DNA of 21,261 nt. Origin: DATAPE01 sp034667545 (lineage in GTDB: Bacteria > Actinomycetota > CADDZG01 > WHSQ01). The DNA lies in assembly GCA_034667545.1 (NCBI GenBank), contig JAXDJR010000056.1, forward strand, positions 1 through 21,261, read 5' to 3'. The translations under genes and the position numbers were made by a program. The notes below the pieces were generated by a model. It did not search any database, was not told the DNA's origin, and saw only the letters and a program-made list of their open reading frames with translations. Positions within the stretch are counted from its first letter, which is position 1, and each line of letters starts with the position of its first letter. Of the stretch, positions 1 to 7,599 are shown piece by piece.

Positions 1-593
1 CGCCGGGCCTCGGTAGCTCTCAGACGGCGTATCAGATCCACAAGGCGGTCCACGGAATCGGCTTCGAATGCGAGGATCCATTCGTAATCACCGAGCCCGA
101 ACGCGCTGGTGGTATTCGCAAGTACATCTGGATACTCACGCCCCGCCTCCCCGTGAACGCGCAGCAGATCGCCGCGTTCCTTGGGATCGAGCAAGTACCA
201 CTCGGGCGTTCGTACGTAGGGGTAGACGGTAAAGTACTTCTTCGGGGGCTCGCCCTTGACGAATGCGGGGAGATGGTCCTTGGCGAACTCTGCGGGGCGC
301 ACGATACCGAGAAACGAGTGGGTTGGCTGCAGCGAGCGTCCGAGCTGAGTGCGGCGAAAGGCTACCGATAGATCCTGGATGTCGTCGATCGAATCGGCAA
401 CCCACCAAAACGCCAGATCCTCGGTTGCGCTGAAACTGGCGGTCGAATAAACGCCGCGCACCTTGACGCGGTCGCTCCACTCATCGAAGAGAGATTCCGC
501 CTCTTTGACGGCGACGTCCCGGTCGGAATCGGAGATGCGCTCGGGCGTCGCGCGGAAGATCGGGTAACTCGCCACAACGATCCGGTCTGTCAT
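1..593 (-). CDS. hemQ: Coproheme decarboxylase HemQ/ChdC (3' end cut by window)
   Basis: Catalyses the last step of the coproporphyrin-dependent heme pathway, removing two propionate carboxyls from coproheme to give heme b with H2O2. I translated the minus strand from ATG at 593; 197 residues are visible and the frame runs off the window, so the C-terminus is missing (the family is about 230-250 aa). The segment from residue 119 (KYFTVYPYVRTPEWYLL), then RVHGEAGREY and GLGDYEWILAFEAD, matches actinobacterial ChdC. H107, Y124 and H147 are each offset by 11 from the distal His118, redox-active Tyr135 and proximal His158 that I recall for Corynebacterium diphtheriae ChdC, so the active site looks intact. 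It is last in the hemE-hemH-hemY-hemQ operon, 9 nt after the hemY stop. No Shine-Dalgarno is seen; TAGTCT lies 6 nt before the ATG, so the gene may also have a leaderless start. Confidence 0.93.
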   Translation of the reverse strand, partial: MTDRIVVASYPIFRATPERISDSDRDVAVKEAESLFDEWSDRVKVRGVYSTASFSATEDLAFWWVADSIDDIQDLSVAFRRTQLGRSLQPTHSFLGIVRPAEFAKDHLPAFVKGEPPKKYFTVYPYVRTPEWYLLDPKERGDLLRVHGEAGREYPDVLANTTSAFGLGDYEWILAFEADSVDRLVDLIRRLRATEAR

Positions 594-602
594 GAGCCGA
601 GA

Positions 603-1997
603 CTAACCGTCTGCATCGGCTAGGAGATCGACGATGCGTAGTGCCGCCTCTTGGCCTTGGCGAACGCAGTCGGGAAGCCCCGAGCCGCGGTATCCGGCCC
701 CCGCTACTGCGATGCCCCGGTGCGCCGCGAGGGCCGCGTCGACCTTCTCGACCAGCTGGCGGTGACCGACGCGGTAGTGCGGAAGTCCTCTGTCCCAGCG
801 GTAGAGCTTCCAGCCCTCCAGCTTCTCTGTGATCCCAAGCGCCTCTTTGATCTCGCCGTCGATAAGACTGATGAGATTGCCGTCGTCAAGAGCCAGCGAT
901 GCGTCCCGCCCGGAGCGGCCGACGAAGCACCTCAACACGAGGCGCCCTGCTGCGGCCGCGGCCGCCGGCCATTTCTTCGAGTACCAGGTGCAGGCCGACA
1001 GCACCTTGTGATCGCGGCTGGGAACCAGGAACCCACTCCCCGTAGGGGGGACCTTGTCGTTGCTGCCCGGGTAAACGAGCACCGCCACCGCCGAGGACGC
1101 GTACTGGATGCGATAGAGCTGTCGTGCTGCCTCGGGATCCAGGGACTCGAGGAGCGCTGCCGCCGCATAGGCGGGTGTCGCGATGATCACTCCCTGCGCT
1201 CTCACCCTGGCGCCATCCTCGAGATGGACCGAATAACCCGAGGTGGGCGACGGTTCGATACTTGCGGCCCCTGCCCCCGTCCGCACCGTGGCCCCAGTCA
1301 ACGAGCCGGCCAACGCGTCCACCAAGTGCTGCATCCCCCCGGGGATGCCCAGGAAGGGAGGTGGACCTTCAGGAAGCGTGCTGTCCTTGCGCGCACCGCC
1401 GAGGCCGCGGATGAGGCTCGAAGAGCTGCGGGCGATCGCATCCAGTTGCGGCATCGCGGCCCCCACGCTGATGTCATCGGCGTTCCCCGCCCGGCTTCCC
1501 GCAAGCAGCGGGTCGACGACGCGCTCGAGCAGCTGGCCGCCGACACGCCGCCGTACCAGGTCGCCTACCGAGATGTCTTCACCCTGGAGCTTGCCGGGCA
1601 AGATCAGGTCCCATAGCGCTCGGAGCCTGCTGGCGACCGGCAACAAGTCGCTGCCGAGGAGAGAGGCGGCGCCGGTGGGCAGCCCGAACGACCAGTCGGG
1701 AGGCAGCGCTTTCATCTTTCCGCCGCTCCAGATGTGAGCGCCGAAGACGCTGGGAGGGATAAGGGAATCACGAAGCTCGAGGTCGGTGCAAAGCTGCATG
1801 ATCGCAGGATCCCGAGCGACAAATGCATCGGGTCCGGCTTCATAGGTGATGCCGTCGTGTCGCTCGGTCAAGATCTTTCCGCCGACGCGGGGCGCACGCT
1901 CCAGCAGCGTCACCTCCACGCCCGTTCGCTGGGTTACGAGTGCATGGGCAGCCGCGAGGCCGGTGATGCCACCGCCGATCACGACCACCGCGCTCAT
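603..1997 (-). CDS. hemY: Coproporphyrinogen III oxidase (protoporphyrinogen oxidase family) HemY/CgoX
   Basis: An FAD enzyme of 464 aa that performs the six-electron oxidation of coproporphyrinogen III to coproporphyrin III when paired with HemQ. The N-terminal dinucleotide-binding motif VVVIGGGITGLAAAHAL (residues 4-20) is followed by an acidic strand end (LLERAPRVGG) and a conserved substrate-side block (TYEAGPDAF). The C-terminus carries the second FAD motif (AVAGAGYRGSGLPDCVRQG). Length and motif order fit the HemY/PPOX family. The start ATG at 1997 directly abuts the hemH stop at 1998, indicating translational coupling. A six-alanine run (KKWPAAAAAAGR) is the only low-complexity stretch. 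Assignment to copro- rather than protoporphyrinogen oxidation is inferred from the adjacent hemQ and the absence here of hemF or hemN. Confidence 0.95.
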   Translation of the reverse strand: MSAVVVIGGGITGLAAAHALVTQRTGVEVTLLERAPRVGGKILTERHDGITYEAGPDAFVARDPAIMQLCTDLELRDSLIPPSVFGAHIWSGGKMKALPPDWSFGLPTGAASLLGSDLLPVASRLRALWDLILPGKLQGEDISVGDLVRRRVGGQLLERVVDPLLAGSRAGNADDISVGAAMPQLDAIARSSSSLIRGLGGARKDSTLPEGPPPFLGIPGGMQHLVDALAGSLTGATVRTGAGAASIEPSPTSGYSVHLEDGARVRAQGVIIATPAYAAAALLESLDPEAARQLYRIQYASSAVAVLVYPGSNDKVPPTGSGFLVPSRDHKVLSACTWYSKKWPAAAAAAGRLVLRCFVGRSGRDASLALDDGNLISLIDGEIKEALGITEKLEGWKLYRWDRGLPHYRVGHRQLVEKVDAALAAHRGIAVAGAGYRGSGLPDCVRQGQEAALRIVDLLADADG

Positions 1998-2906
1998 CTA
2001 GTTAGTTGAGGCTCGCTTGGCGATCGAGGCCAGGGCATCGAGGAATGCAGGATCGTCGTTGGGAGAGCGCGTGCGTGCGAAAGGCAGCTCCAGCTCGCCC
2101 GCCAGATTTCGAGCTTCGATATCGACGTCATAGAGGACTTCGAGATGGTCGGCCACGAATCCGCAGGGACAGATGACCACTGCCGGGGCACCTTGTTCCT
2201 TGAGTCGGGGGAGGACCTCCAGGATGTCCGGGCCGATCCACGGATCTGGCGTGCGGCCCGCGCTCTGCCACGCGGTCTCCCACACCTCGATGTTTGCTTG
2301 CGCAGCCACCGCAGCCGCGGTCTCTCGTAATTGATCGGGGTAGGGGTCCCCTGATTCGAGGATCCGCTCCGGCAGGCTATGGGCTGTGAATAGCACGACG
2401 CTTTCCCGGCGCGCGTCCCGCGGCAGTTGCTCCCTAGCGGCTCGAAGGGCCCCCGAAAGGAACTCGAGATAGCCGGGCTCGAGGTGCCAGCTCGGCACCA
2501 TCTCGAGGGTGCCGGTCCATCCTGTCGACGCAGTTGCCGCACGGACGCGCCGTTCGTAATCGCCCACGCTCATGGAGGAGAAGTGCGGCGCCAGCACCAA
2601 ACCCACTGCATGTTCGACCCCGTCGGCTTTCATCCGCGTTACCGCGTCGGAGATGCGGGGGGCGGCGTGTTTCTGACCTATGTACACCGGTATCCCGTTG
2701 AGCCGGTCTCGGATGCCCTCGGCTTGGGCAGTAGTGATGGCGAGTAGCGGCGACTGCCCACCGATGGCTCGATAACGGGCAGTGAGCTCTTCGAGCTGCT
2801 CCGGCGCCGGCGGCCGGCCGTGCCTGATGTCGGTGTAGTAAGCCTCGACCTCGGACAGGTCGCGGGGAGTGCCGTAGGCCATGACCAGCACGGCATCGCG
2901 CGTCAT
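1998..2906 (-). CDS. hemH: Coproporphyrin III ferrochelatase HemH/CpfC
   Basis: Inserts Fe2+ into coproporphyrin III. I chose the ATG at 2906 because it forms an ATGA overlap with the hemE stop (2903-2905), giving 302 aa beginning MTRDAVLVMAYGTP; an in-frame ATG at 2918 would add four residues. Family marks are the N-terminal AYGTP, the block VYIGQKHAAPRISDAV, the catalytic His in FTAHSLPER (H176), the PWIGPDI segment, and the catalytic Glu in CPCGFVADHLEVLYDVD (E256). H176 and E256 correspond to His183 and Glu264 of the Bacillus enzyme. The only cysteines are the two in CPCGF, and the C-terminal cysteines that hold a [2Fe-2S] cluster in mycobacterial ferrochelatase are absent. It is second in the heme operon. 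Confidence 0.95.
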   Translation of the reverse strand: MTRDAVLVMAYGTPRDLSEVEAYYTDIRHGRPPAPEQLEELTARYRAIGGQSPLLAITTAQAEGIRDRLNGIPVYIGQKHAAPRISDAVTRMKADGVEHAVGLVLAPHFSSMSVGDYERRVRAATASTGWTGTLEMVPSWHLEPGYLEFLSGALRAAREQLPRDARRESVVLFTAHSLPERILESGDPYPDQLRETAAAVAAQANIEVWETAWQSAGRTPDPWIGPDILEVLPRLKEQGAPAVVICPCGFVADHLEVLYDVDIEARNLAGELELPFARTRSPNDDPAFLDALASIAKRASTN

Positions 2907-3928
2907 GCCGGCTTCCATTCGTGAACGAGGTCCACCACGCGGGCGAGGACGTCGGGATCTGTCTCCGGCAGCACACCGTGGCCGAGATTGAAAACGTGCC
3001 CGCGACCGCCTCCGCGTTCGAGGATGTCTATGGCCCGATCACTCACGACGTTCCAGGGGGCAAGACACACTGCTGGATCGAGGTTCCCTTGGACGGCTAC
3101 CGGCTGCTGTACCCGGGCGCGCGCCACATCCAACGGAACGGTCCAATCGATTCCGATCACATCTGCTCCCGCGTCTGTCATCAGATCCAGCAGTTCCCCC
3201 GATCCCACGCCGAAATGGATGCGCGGGGCGCCCAGGTCGGCCAACCCTTCGAGGATCTTCCGTGATGCGGGCATCGCATAGCGGCGGTAATCGCGCCGAT
3301 CCAGCGCACCAACCCAACTGTCGAATAGCTGTACTGCAGATGCACCGGCGGCAACTTGTGCCCGCAGATATGCAGCGATCGATCTGGCAAGGATGTCCAT
3401 CAAGCGGTCCCAGGTCTCCGGCTCTGAATACATGAACGACTTCGTACGAGCGTGAGTTTTGGATGGACCTCCGTCGATGAGGTAGCACGCAAGGGTGAAG
3501 GGAGCACCGGCGAAGCCGATCAGCGGCACTTCGAGCTCGGCCGTGAGCATCCTGATAGCGTCCAGAACGTAGGGAACCCCCTCCGCAGGCTCCAACGGCA
3601 ACAGCTTGTCGACGCCGGCGGCGCTGCGGATCGGCTCTGCGATCGTGGGACCCACGCCCGCACGGATCTCTAGATCGACGCCCATCGCTTGCAGCGGAAC
3701 GACGATGTCGCTGAACAGAACGGCCGCGTCGACCCCAAGGCGACGGACCGGTTGCAGCGTTACCTCGGCCGCAAGTTCCGGAGTTCGGCACATCTCGAGC
3801 ATCCCGAAGCGCTCTCTCAAAGCGCGGTACTCGGGCAAGCTGCGTCCGGCTTGGCGCATGAACCACACCGGGACGTGGGGAGTCGTCTCTCCGCGGCAAG
3901 CACGAACGAGGAGGTCCGAAGGGGGCAC
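2903..3928 (-). CDS. hemE: Uroporphyrinogen III decarboxylase HemE
   Basis: Decarboxylates the four acetates of uroporphyrinogen III to give coproporphyrinogen III; cytosolic, the first gene of this operon. The signature PVWFMRQAGRSLPEYR holds the substrate arginines (R25, R29 from the start chosen here), followed by LFSDIVVPLQAMGVDLEI with the catalytic Asp (D74), GFAGAPFTLACYLIDGG, LFDSWVGAL, VQGNLDP and the C-terminal NLGHGVLPETDP. R25 and D74 are both offset by 12 from Arg37 and Asp86 of the human enzyme. The frame is open back to a GTG at 4003, but that start would overlap the divergent mobA by 36 bp and add an unconserved leader. GTG at 3928 gives a normal 341-aa protein (MPPSDLLVRACRGE) and has TACTCT 7 nt upstream. 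The start is inferred; the function is secure. Confidence 0.96.
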   Translation of the reverse strand: MPPSDLLVRACRGETTPHVPVWFMRQAGRSLPEYRALRERFGMLEMCRTPELAAEVTLQPVRRLGVDAAVLFSDIVVPLQAMGVDLEIRAGVGPTIAEPIRSAAGVDKLLPLEPAEGVPYVLDAIRMLTAELEVPLIGFAGAPFTLACYLIDGGPSKTHARTKSFMYSEPETWDRLMDILARSIAAYLRAQVAAGASAVQLFDSWVGALDRRDYRRYAMPASRKILEGLADLGAPRIHFGVGSGELLDLMTDAGADVIGIDWTVPLDVARARVQQPVAVQGNLDPAVCLAPWNVVSDRAIDILERGGGRGHVFNLGHGVLPETDPDVLARVVDLVHEWKPA

Positions 3929-3935
3929 GCGCGAC

Positions 3936-3941
3936 AGAGTA
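3936..3941 (-). promoter_or_regulatory. Candidate -10 box for hemE (leaderless)
   Basis: On the minus strand TACTCT (3941 to 3936) fits TANNNT and ends 7 nt before the proposed GTG start at 3928. There is no Shine-Dalgarno in this interval, so the transcript may begin at or near the start codon. No good -35 hexamer is visible at 17-18 bp, so this rests on the -10 alone. Confidence 0.4.
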
Positions 3942-3955
3942 GGGGACCCGGAAGC

Positions 3956-3961
3956 TAGGGT
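3956..3961 (+). promoter_or_regulatory. Candidate -10 box for mobA (leaderless)
   Basis: TAGGGT ends exactly 6 nt before the mobA GTG at 3968. The same hexamer at the same distance precedes the GTG of the uracil-DNA glycosylase gene at 14623. A weak GACA-containing -35 candidate lies near 3931-3938. The AGGG inside the box could instead act as a poor Shine-Dalgarno, so the two readings are not separable by eye. The box sits about 20 bp from the hemE -10 on the other strand. Confidence 0.45.
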
Positions 3962-3967
3962 CGGATC

Positions 3968-4531
3968 GTGGCATTCGACGCGGTGATCCTTGCTGGCGGC
4001 CACAGCGAGCGTCTCGGCGGGACCGACAAGGCTCTGGTGCTGCTCGATGGAACCACCCTGTTAGAACGCGCTGTCGACGCGGTAACGGATGCCGGTCGCG
4101 TCATCGTGGTGGGCCCGCACCGCGAGGTTTGCCTCTCGGTCCCGGTGAGCTGGGTGCAGGAAGATCCGCCGGGAGGGGGGCCGGTGGCGGCCCTAGCGGC
4201 CGGACTTGCGCCGGGGGGCGCGGAGCTGGTCGTGGTGCTCGCCGTGGATCACCCACTGGCAACCAGGGCCGATGTGGCGAGGCTGGTGGCTTCGGCTTCA
4301 GAGGACGGCGCCGTCGCCGTCGATAGCGAGGGCTTTACCCAGCCCCTCCTCGCGGCCTATCGAAGGAGCGCGCTCGACGGCGCCATGACGCGACTGCCCC
4401 TCGTGCACGGAGCCTCGTTCCGCGATCTGACCGCCGGACTCGCGCTGGCGGAGATCGAGCTCGGTCAAGCTGCTATGGATTGCGACACGTGGGAGGCAAT
4501 CGAAGCAGCCGGGATGACGAGGAGGAAGTGA
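3968..4531 (+). CDS. mobA: MobA-like molybdenum cofactor guanylyltransferase
   Basis: A 187-aa NTP-transferase fold protein that likely attaches GMP to molybdopterin. The N-terminal nucleotide-binding signature is LAGGHSERLGGTDKAL, followed by the EDPPGGGPVAALAAGL loop and the metal-binding Asp in VLAVDHPLATRADV (usually a DMP-type motif). Length matches MobA (about 190 aa). The GTG start at 3968 is the first that preserves the complete N-terminal strand (MAFDAVILAGG). Divergent from hemE and followed with a TGATG overlap by a DUF6457-like gene, a pairing seen in actinobacteria. No other molybdenum-cofactor gene is in the window, so the substrate is a family inference; another small nucleotidyltransferase role is possible. 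Confidence 0.8.
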   Translation: MAFDAVILAGGHSERLGGTDKALVLLDGTTLLERAVDAVTDAGRVIVVGPHREVCLSVPVSWVQEDPPGGGPVAALAAGLAPGGAELVVVLAVDHPLATRADVARLVASASEDGAVAVDSEGFTQPLLAAYRRSALDGAMTRLPLVHGASFRDLTAGLALAEIELGQAAMDCDTWEAIEAAGMTRRK

Positions 4532-4770
4532 TGGTCGGTTTCGACAAGTGGGTGGACGAGCTATGCGATGCGCTGGGTATCGAGGACGACGTCGATGTAG
4601 ATGCGCTGCTCGACCTTGCGCGTGACTCGGCCCATCAGGTGGAGAGGCGGGCGGCTCCGGTAACTACGTTCCTGGTGGGCCTTGCGGCCGGGCGCGCTGG
4701 AAGTACCGATCCGGTGGGCGAGGCGATGGCTACTGCTGCTGCTGCTCTCCAGCGATCAGCTTCCCGATGA
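4531..4770 (+). CDS. DUF6457-like small protein
   Basis: A 79-aa acidic helical protein. The N-terminal half (FDKWVDELCDALGIEDDVDVDALLDLARDSAHQVERRAAPVTTFLVGLAAG) resembles the small DUF6457 domain that I recall as fused to, or beside, MobA-type and other molybdenum-cofactor proteins in actinobacteria. No catalytic motif or signal peptide is visible. The start ATG overlaps the mobA stop (TGATG) and has a good Shine-Dalgarno GGAGG at 4521-4525. Its last 41 bp overlap the end of the convergent glycosyltransferase gene, and a (CTG)n run there encodes its alanines (ATAAAALQ). It is probably a partner of the upstream MobA protein; the biochemical role is unknown. Confidence 0.8.
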   Translation: MVGFDKWVDELCDALGIEDDVDVDALLDLARDSAHQVERRAAPVTTFLVGLAAGRAGSTDPVGEAMATAAAALQRSASR

Positions 4771-6169
4771 GATCGATGTACTGCATGAGGTGACGGGGGC
4801 CGAGGAACGCGTCGCGCACGCGCTCCTGTGCGGCCTTGCCCATCGTTGCCGCGCCTGACTGATCTTCGAGAAGACCGACGAGGGCTGCGCCGTACTCCGC
4901 CAGATCGTGGGGATCTTCGATTAAGGAACCGGTGACACCGTCTTCGATCTGGTCCTGGATGCCGCCGATGCGGGATGCCACGACGGGCCTTCCCTTCCAC
5001 ATCGCCTCAGCAACTGTTAGTCCGAACCCCTCGGCGATGCTCTTCTGCACCACGATCTCGGCCCTGCGCTGCAGGGCGTTGACGATCGCGGCATTCTCGG
5101 CGCCGTCTTCCATGGGGAGGCAGACGAGGTGGATCCTCTCGCGACTTGCAGCGGGCAGCTGCTGCCAAGCGGAATGGGTTTCGGCAAGCACCTCGGCACC
5201 TTCGGGGTCATCGGCTACCGCCTCGACGGAGGGTCCCGCAAGTATCAGATGGGCCTCGCTGGAAGCCGGTACATGTTTCGCGAATCCGTGCATCACGCCG
5301 AGGGGATCCTTCAATCGATCCCACCGGGAAACCTGCGTCACAACGCGCGCGCCGGCTTGAAGCGGTGGGAGGTCGAACAGTTGCGTCTTCCGGGAGACTG
5401 TTCCTTCGCTGCCGTCCACTTTTTGGAAGGTCGGACGGGCAGATCTATCACCCTCTATCAGCTCGGTGGCAGTGAGGATGGCATCGACGGTGGCCCGGTT
5501 CATCTCCTGGTTCTTCGGAGCGAACGCGTCGATGGAGGGCGGGATGATGTTCATCTTGTTCTCCTGCAGGCCTTCCCATTGAAAGGCCTCCCTCGAAAAG
5601 ACATACGCGTCAGCTTCGGTGATGTAGGGGGTGAGGAAACGCCATGCCCCCCGGGCGAGCTCGTTGGGCATGTCGAGACCGACATGACACCGCCAGATCA
5701 CGACCGCGCCCGCCTCTTTCAAGACGCGCGTCAATCCCGCCGTCTGCGGGTCATGGAGGAGGACAACGTCTCCTGACTTGACCTCCTCCAGGAGGGCCGT
5801 CCCGTTAGCCTCGAGCGTGTGTTCGTAGGCGGAGTGCTCCCGGTCCCCGAGCTCTCCTTTGTCCCCACCGGCACCGTGAAGGTGATTGTGGATGCGTTTG
5901 GTGATGCTGAAGAAGTCCGGGTCTCCTTCGATCACAACCCACCGCGCGTCGACCCCCGCACCCTTTGCATAGGCAAGCAGCGACTGGAGCATCTCAGCGA
6001 CGCCGCCACCCTTGGCCGTCGAGTTGACATTCCACACAACTCGGCCCTCGAGCAACGTGTGGGCCCGGGCGAAGGCTTCGGCGAACTTGTCGTAACGATC
6101 GGCGGGTATCACTTCCCGGAAACGTTGTGGCGCGAGAGCATGGACGTCGACGTTTTCCAGGTGCGGCAT
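4730..6169 (-). CDS. treT: Trehalose-forming GT4 glycosyltransferase (TreT-like)
   Basis: A 479-aa retaining GT-B enzyme of family GT4. The N-terminal domain has WNVNSTAKGGGVAEML (residues 46-61), typical of the trehalose glycosyltransferring synthase group. The linker has VIWRCHVGLDMPN and IIPPSIDAF. The C-terminal donor domain has QVSRWDRLKDPLG (279-291), with Arg and Lys for the nucleotide-sugar phosphates, and the EX7E motif at E380 and E388 (SIAEGFGLTVAEAM). TreT joins a nucleotide-activated glucose to glucose to give trehalose, a stress protectant; the substrate here is inferred. The protein ends in a QQQQ tail from a CTG repeat inside the overlap with the convergent gene. It is divergent from glmM across 56 bp. 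The purine run AGAAAG 6 nt before the ATG is a weak ribosome site. Confidence 0.82.
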   Translation of the reverse strand: MPHLENVDVHALAPQRFREVIPADRYDKFAEAFARAHTLLEGRVVWNVNSTAKGGGVAEMLQSLLAYAKGAGVDARWVVIEGDPDFFSITKRIHNHLHGAGGDKGELGDREHSAYEHTLEANGTALLEEVKSGDVVLLHDPQTAGLTRVLKEAGAVVIWRCHVGLDMPNELARGAWRFLTPYITEADAYVFSREAFQWEGLQENKMNIIPPSIDAFAPKNQEMNRATVDAILTATELIEGDRSARPTFQKVDGSEGTVSRKTQLFDLPPLQAGARVVTQVSRWDRLKDPLGVMHGFAKHVPASSEAHLILAGPSVEAVADDPEGAEVLAETHSAWQQLPAASRERIHLVCLPMEDGAENAAIVNALQRRAEIVVQKSIAEGFGLTVAEAMWKGRPVVASRIGGIQDQIEDGVTGSLIEDPHDLAEYGAALVGLLEDQSGAATMGKAAQERVRDAFLGPRHLMQYIDLIGKLIAGEQQQQ

Positions 6170-6225
6170 GGGTGTCTTTCTATAACGACTGGCCCGGCGG
6201 ATGCAGGCTTTGGCAAGATGACCTA

Positions 6226-7563
6226 ATGACGCGTCTCTTCGGTACCGACGGTGTGAGGGGCAGAGCCAATCTAGATCTCACTCCTGACCTCGCGCTCACA
6301 CTTGGGCGCGCGGCAGGAGTCGTGTTGGGCCGGTCCGGTCGCATCGTCCTGGGCCGGGACACACGCGTCTCGGGTCCGATGCTGGAGGCGGCGCTGACGG
6401 CCGGGCTGTGCTCTGCGGGCCTGGATGTTGCGCTGGCTGGCGTGGTTCCCACGCCTGCGGTGTCCTTCCTGACCCTCGAGGAAGGTGCCACGGCCGGCGG
6501 GATGGTGTCTGCATCCCATAACCCGGTTGAGGACAACGGGATCAAGTTCTTCTCTGCCGAGGGAAGCAAGATCGGAACCGATCTGGAAACCGAGATCGAG
6601 ACCGCGATGGAGGCTCGACCCGAGGTGATTCCCATGGGCACGGAAGTAGGGCAGGCCGAGTTCATCGTGGACGCCGCGGATCGCTACGTCGAGCATCTCG
6701 TAGGCTCGATCCGCCGTCCTCTGAACGGCTTGCGGGTGGTGATGGACTGTGCCTACGGTGCCGCGTGGGATGTGGGCCCCCGGGCGTTTCGGGCTGCAGG
6801 CGCTGACGTGATCGCTATCAACGCCGTCCCCGACGGCAGCCGCATCAATGTCGGATGCGGATCGACCTATCTTGACCCGCTGACTCGAAGCGTCCTCGAC
6901 GAAGGTGCGCATCTCGGTGTCGCCTTCGATGGTGACGCCGACCGTGTGCTGGCCGTTGACGAGCGGGGCGGGGTCATCGACGGGGACGCCATCCTTGCTC
7001 TTGCCGCAGTTCGCATGTCCGAAGTGGGCGAGCTCGCGCACAATGTGGTGGTCTCCACTGTGATGGCGAACCTCGGCCTCCAACATGCGCTCGCCGATCG
7101 CGGTATCGAGGTGGTGACCGTTCCGGTCGGAGACCGGTTCGTAAGCGAAGGCATGCTCGAAGCAGGTGCCGTCTTGGGCGGCGAGCAGTCTGGGCACATC
7201 ATCTTCGGCGCCCATGCCAGAACGGGTGACGGGATCCTGGCGGGACTACAGCTTGCAAGCTTGGTGGTGGGACAGCCCGCTTCCCAATGTGCGCATCTCT
7301 TCGAGCCGTATCCCCAAGTGTTGATCAACGTTCCAGTGACCTCCAAGGATCCGTTGGAGTCCGCGGCTCCACTCTGGGAGCGGGTCACGATCCTTCAAGA
7401 GGAGCTCGGGCGCGACGGCCGGGTGCTCGTGCGCGCGTCGGGGACCGAAGCGTTGGTGAGGGTGATGGTCGAAGCCCGTGACGAGTCGACCGCGCGCCGC
7501 GCCGCGGAGTCCCTCGCCACACTCGTGAGGGACCAGCTCGGTGCCGCGCCGGAGGGCCTATAG
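6226..7563 (+). CDS. glmM: Phosphoglucosamine mutase GlmM
   Basis: Interconverts glucosamine-6-phosphate and glucosamine-1-phosphate for UDP-GlcNAc and peptidoglycan synthesis. From ATG 6226 the protein has 445 aa, the usual length, beginning RLFGTDGVRGRANLDLTP. The phosphoserine loop VSASHNPVEDNGIKFF has catalytic S97, the Mg-binding loop is FDGDADR, the sugar-binding loop is GGEQSGHII, and the phosphate-binding loop is RASGTEALVRVMVEA (the usual Pro after SGTE is Ala here). The frame is open further upstream, but that would overlap the divergent treT start and adds no conserved sequence. There is no clear Shine-Dalgarno; CAAGAT ends 6 nt before the ATG. glmS follows after a 334-bp gap that contains a glmS ribozyme, so GlmM's substrate feeds back on its neighbour. 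Confidence 0.96.
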   Translation: MTRLFGTDGVRGRANLDLTPDLALTLGRAAGVVLGRSGRIVLGRDTRVSGPMLEAALTAGLCSAGLDVALAGVVPTPAVSFLTLEEGATAGGMVSASHNPVEDNGIKFFSAEGSKIGTDLETEIETAMEARPEVIPMGTEVGQAEFIVDAADRYVEHLVGSIRRPLNGLRVVMDCAYGAAWDVGPRAFRAAGADVIAINAVPDGSRINVGCGSTYLDPLTRSVLDEGAHLGVAFDGDADRVLAVDERGGVIDGDAILALAAVRMSEVGELAHNVVVSTVMANLGLQHALADRGIEVVTVPVGDRFVSEGMLEAGAVLGGEQSGHIIFGAHARTGDGILAGLQLASLVVGQPASQCAHLFEPYPQVLINVPVTSKDPLESAAPLWERVTILQEELGRDGRVLVRASGTEALVRVMVEARDESTARRAAESLATLVRDQLGAAPEGL

Positions 7564-7599
7564 GCGGCTAGAGCAGCCCCATAGGTGGCTAGAGCGGCC
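7560..7599 (+). repeat. Two-copy tandem repeat spanning the glmM stop codon
   Basis: ATAGGYGGCTAGAGCRGCC occurs at 7560-7578 and 7581-7599, 17 of 19 bases identical, with a 21-bp period. The first copy contains the glmM TAG stop. Each copy could fold a 4-bp GGCT/RGCC hairpin. No T-run follows, so this is not an obvious intrinsic terminator. Confidence 0.75.

Noticed and set aside
651..1616. Long plus-strand open frame (321 codons)
   Set aside because: It lies opposite hemY; the translation is rich in R, P, H and G without domain motifs, a mirror of the G/C-rich codon positions.
3039..3974. Second minus-strand frame (311 codons) overlapping hemE
   Set aside because: hemE occupies another frame on the same strand with full family motifs; this one is Arg/Ser/Pro-rich noise.
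3929..4003. HemE start at GTG 4003
   Set aside because: It would overlap divergent mobA by 36 bp and add an unconserved 25-residue leader; GTG 3928 gives the normal family N-terminus.
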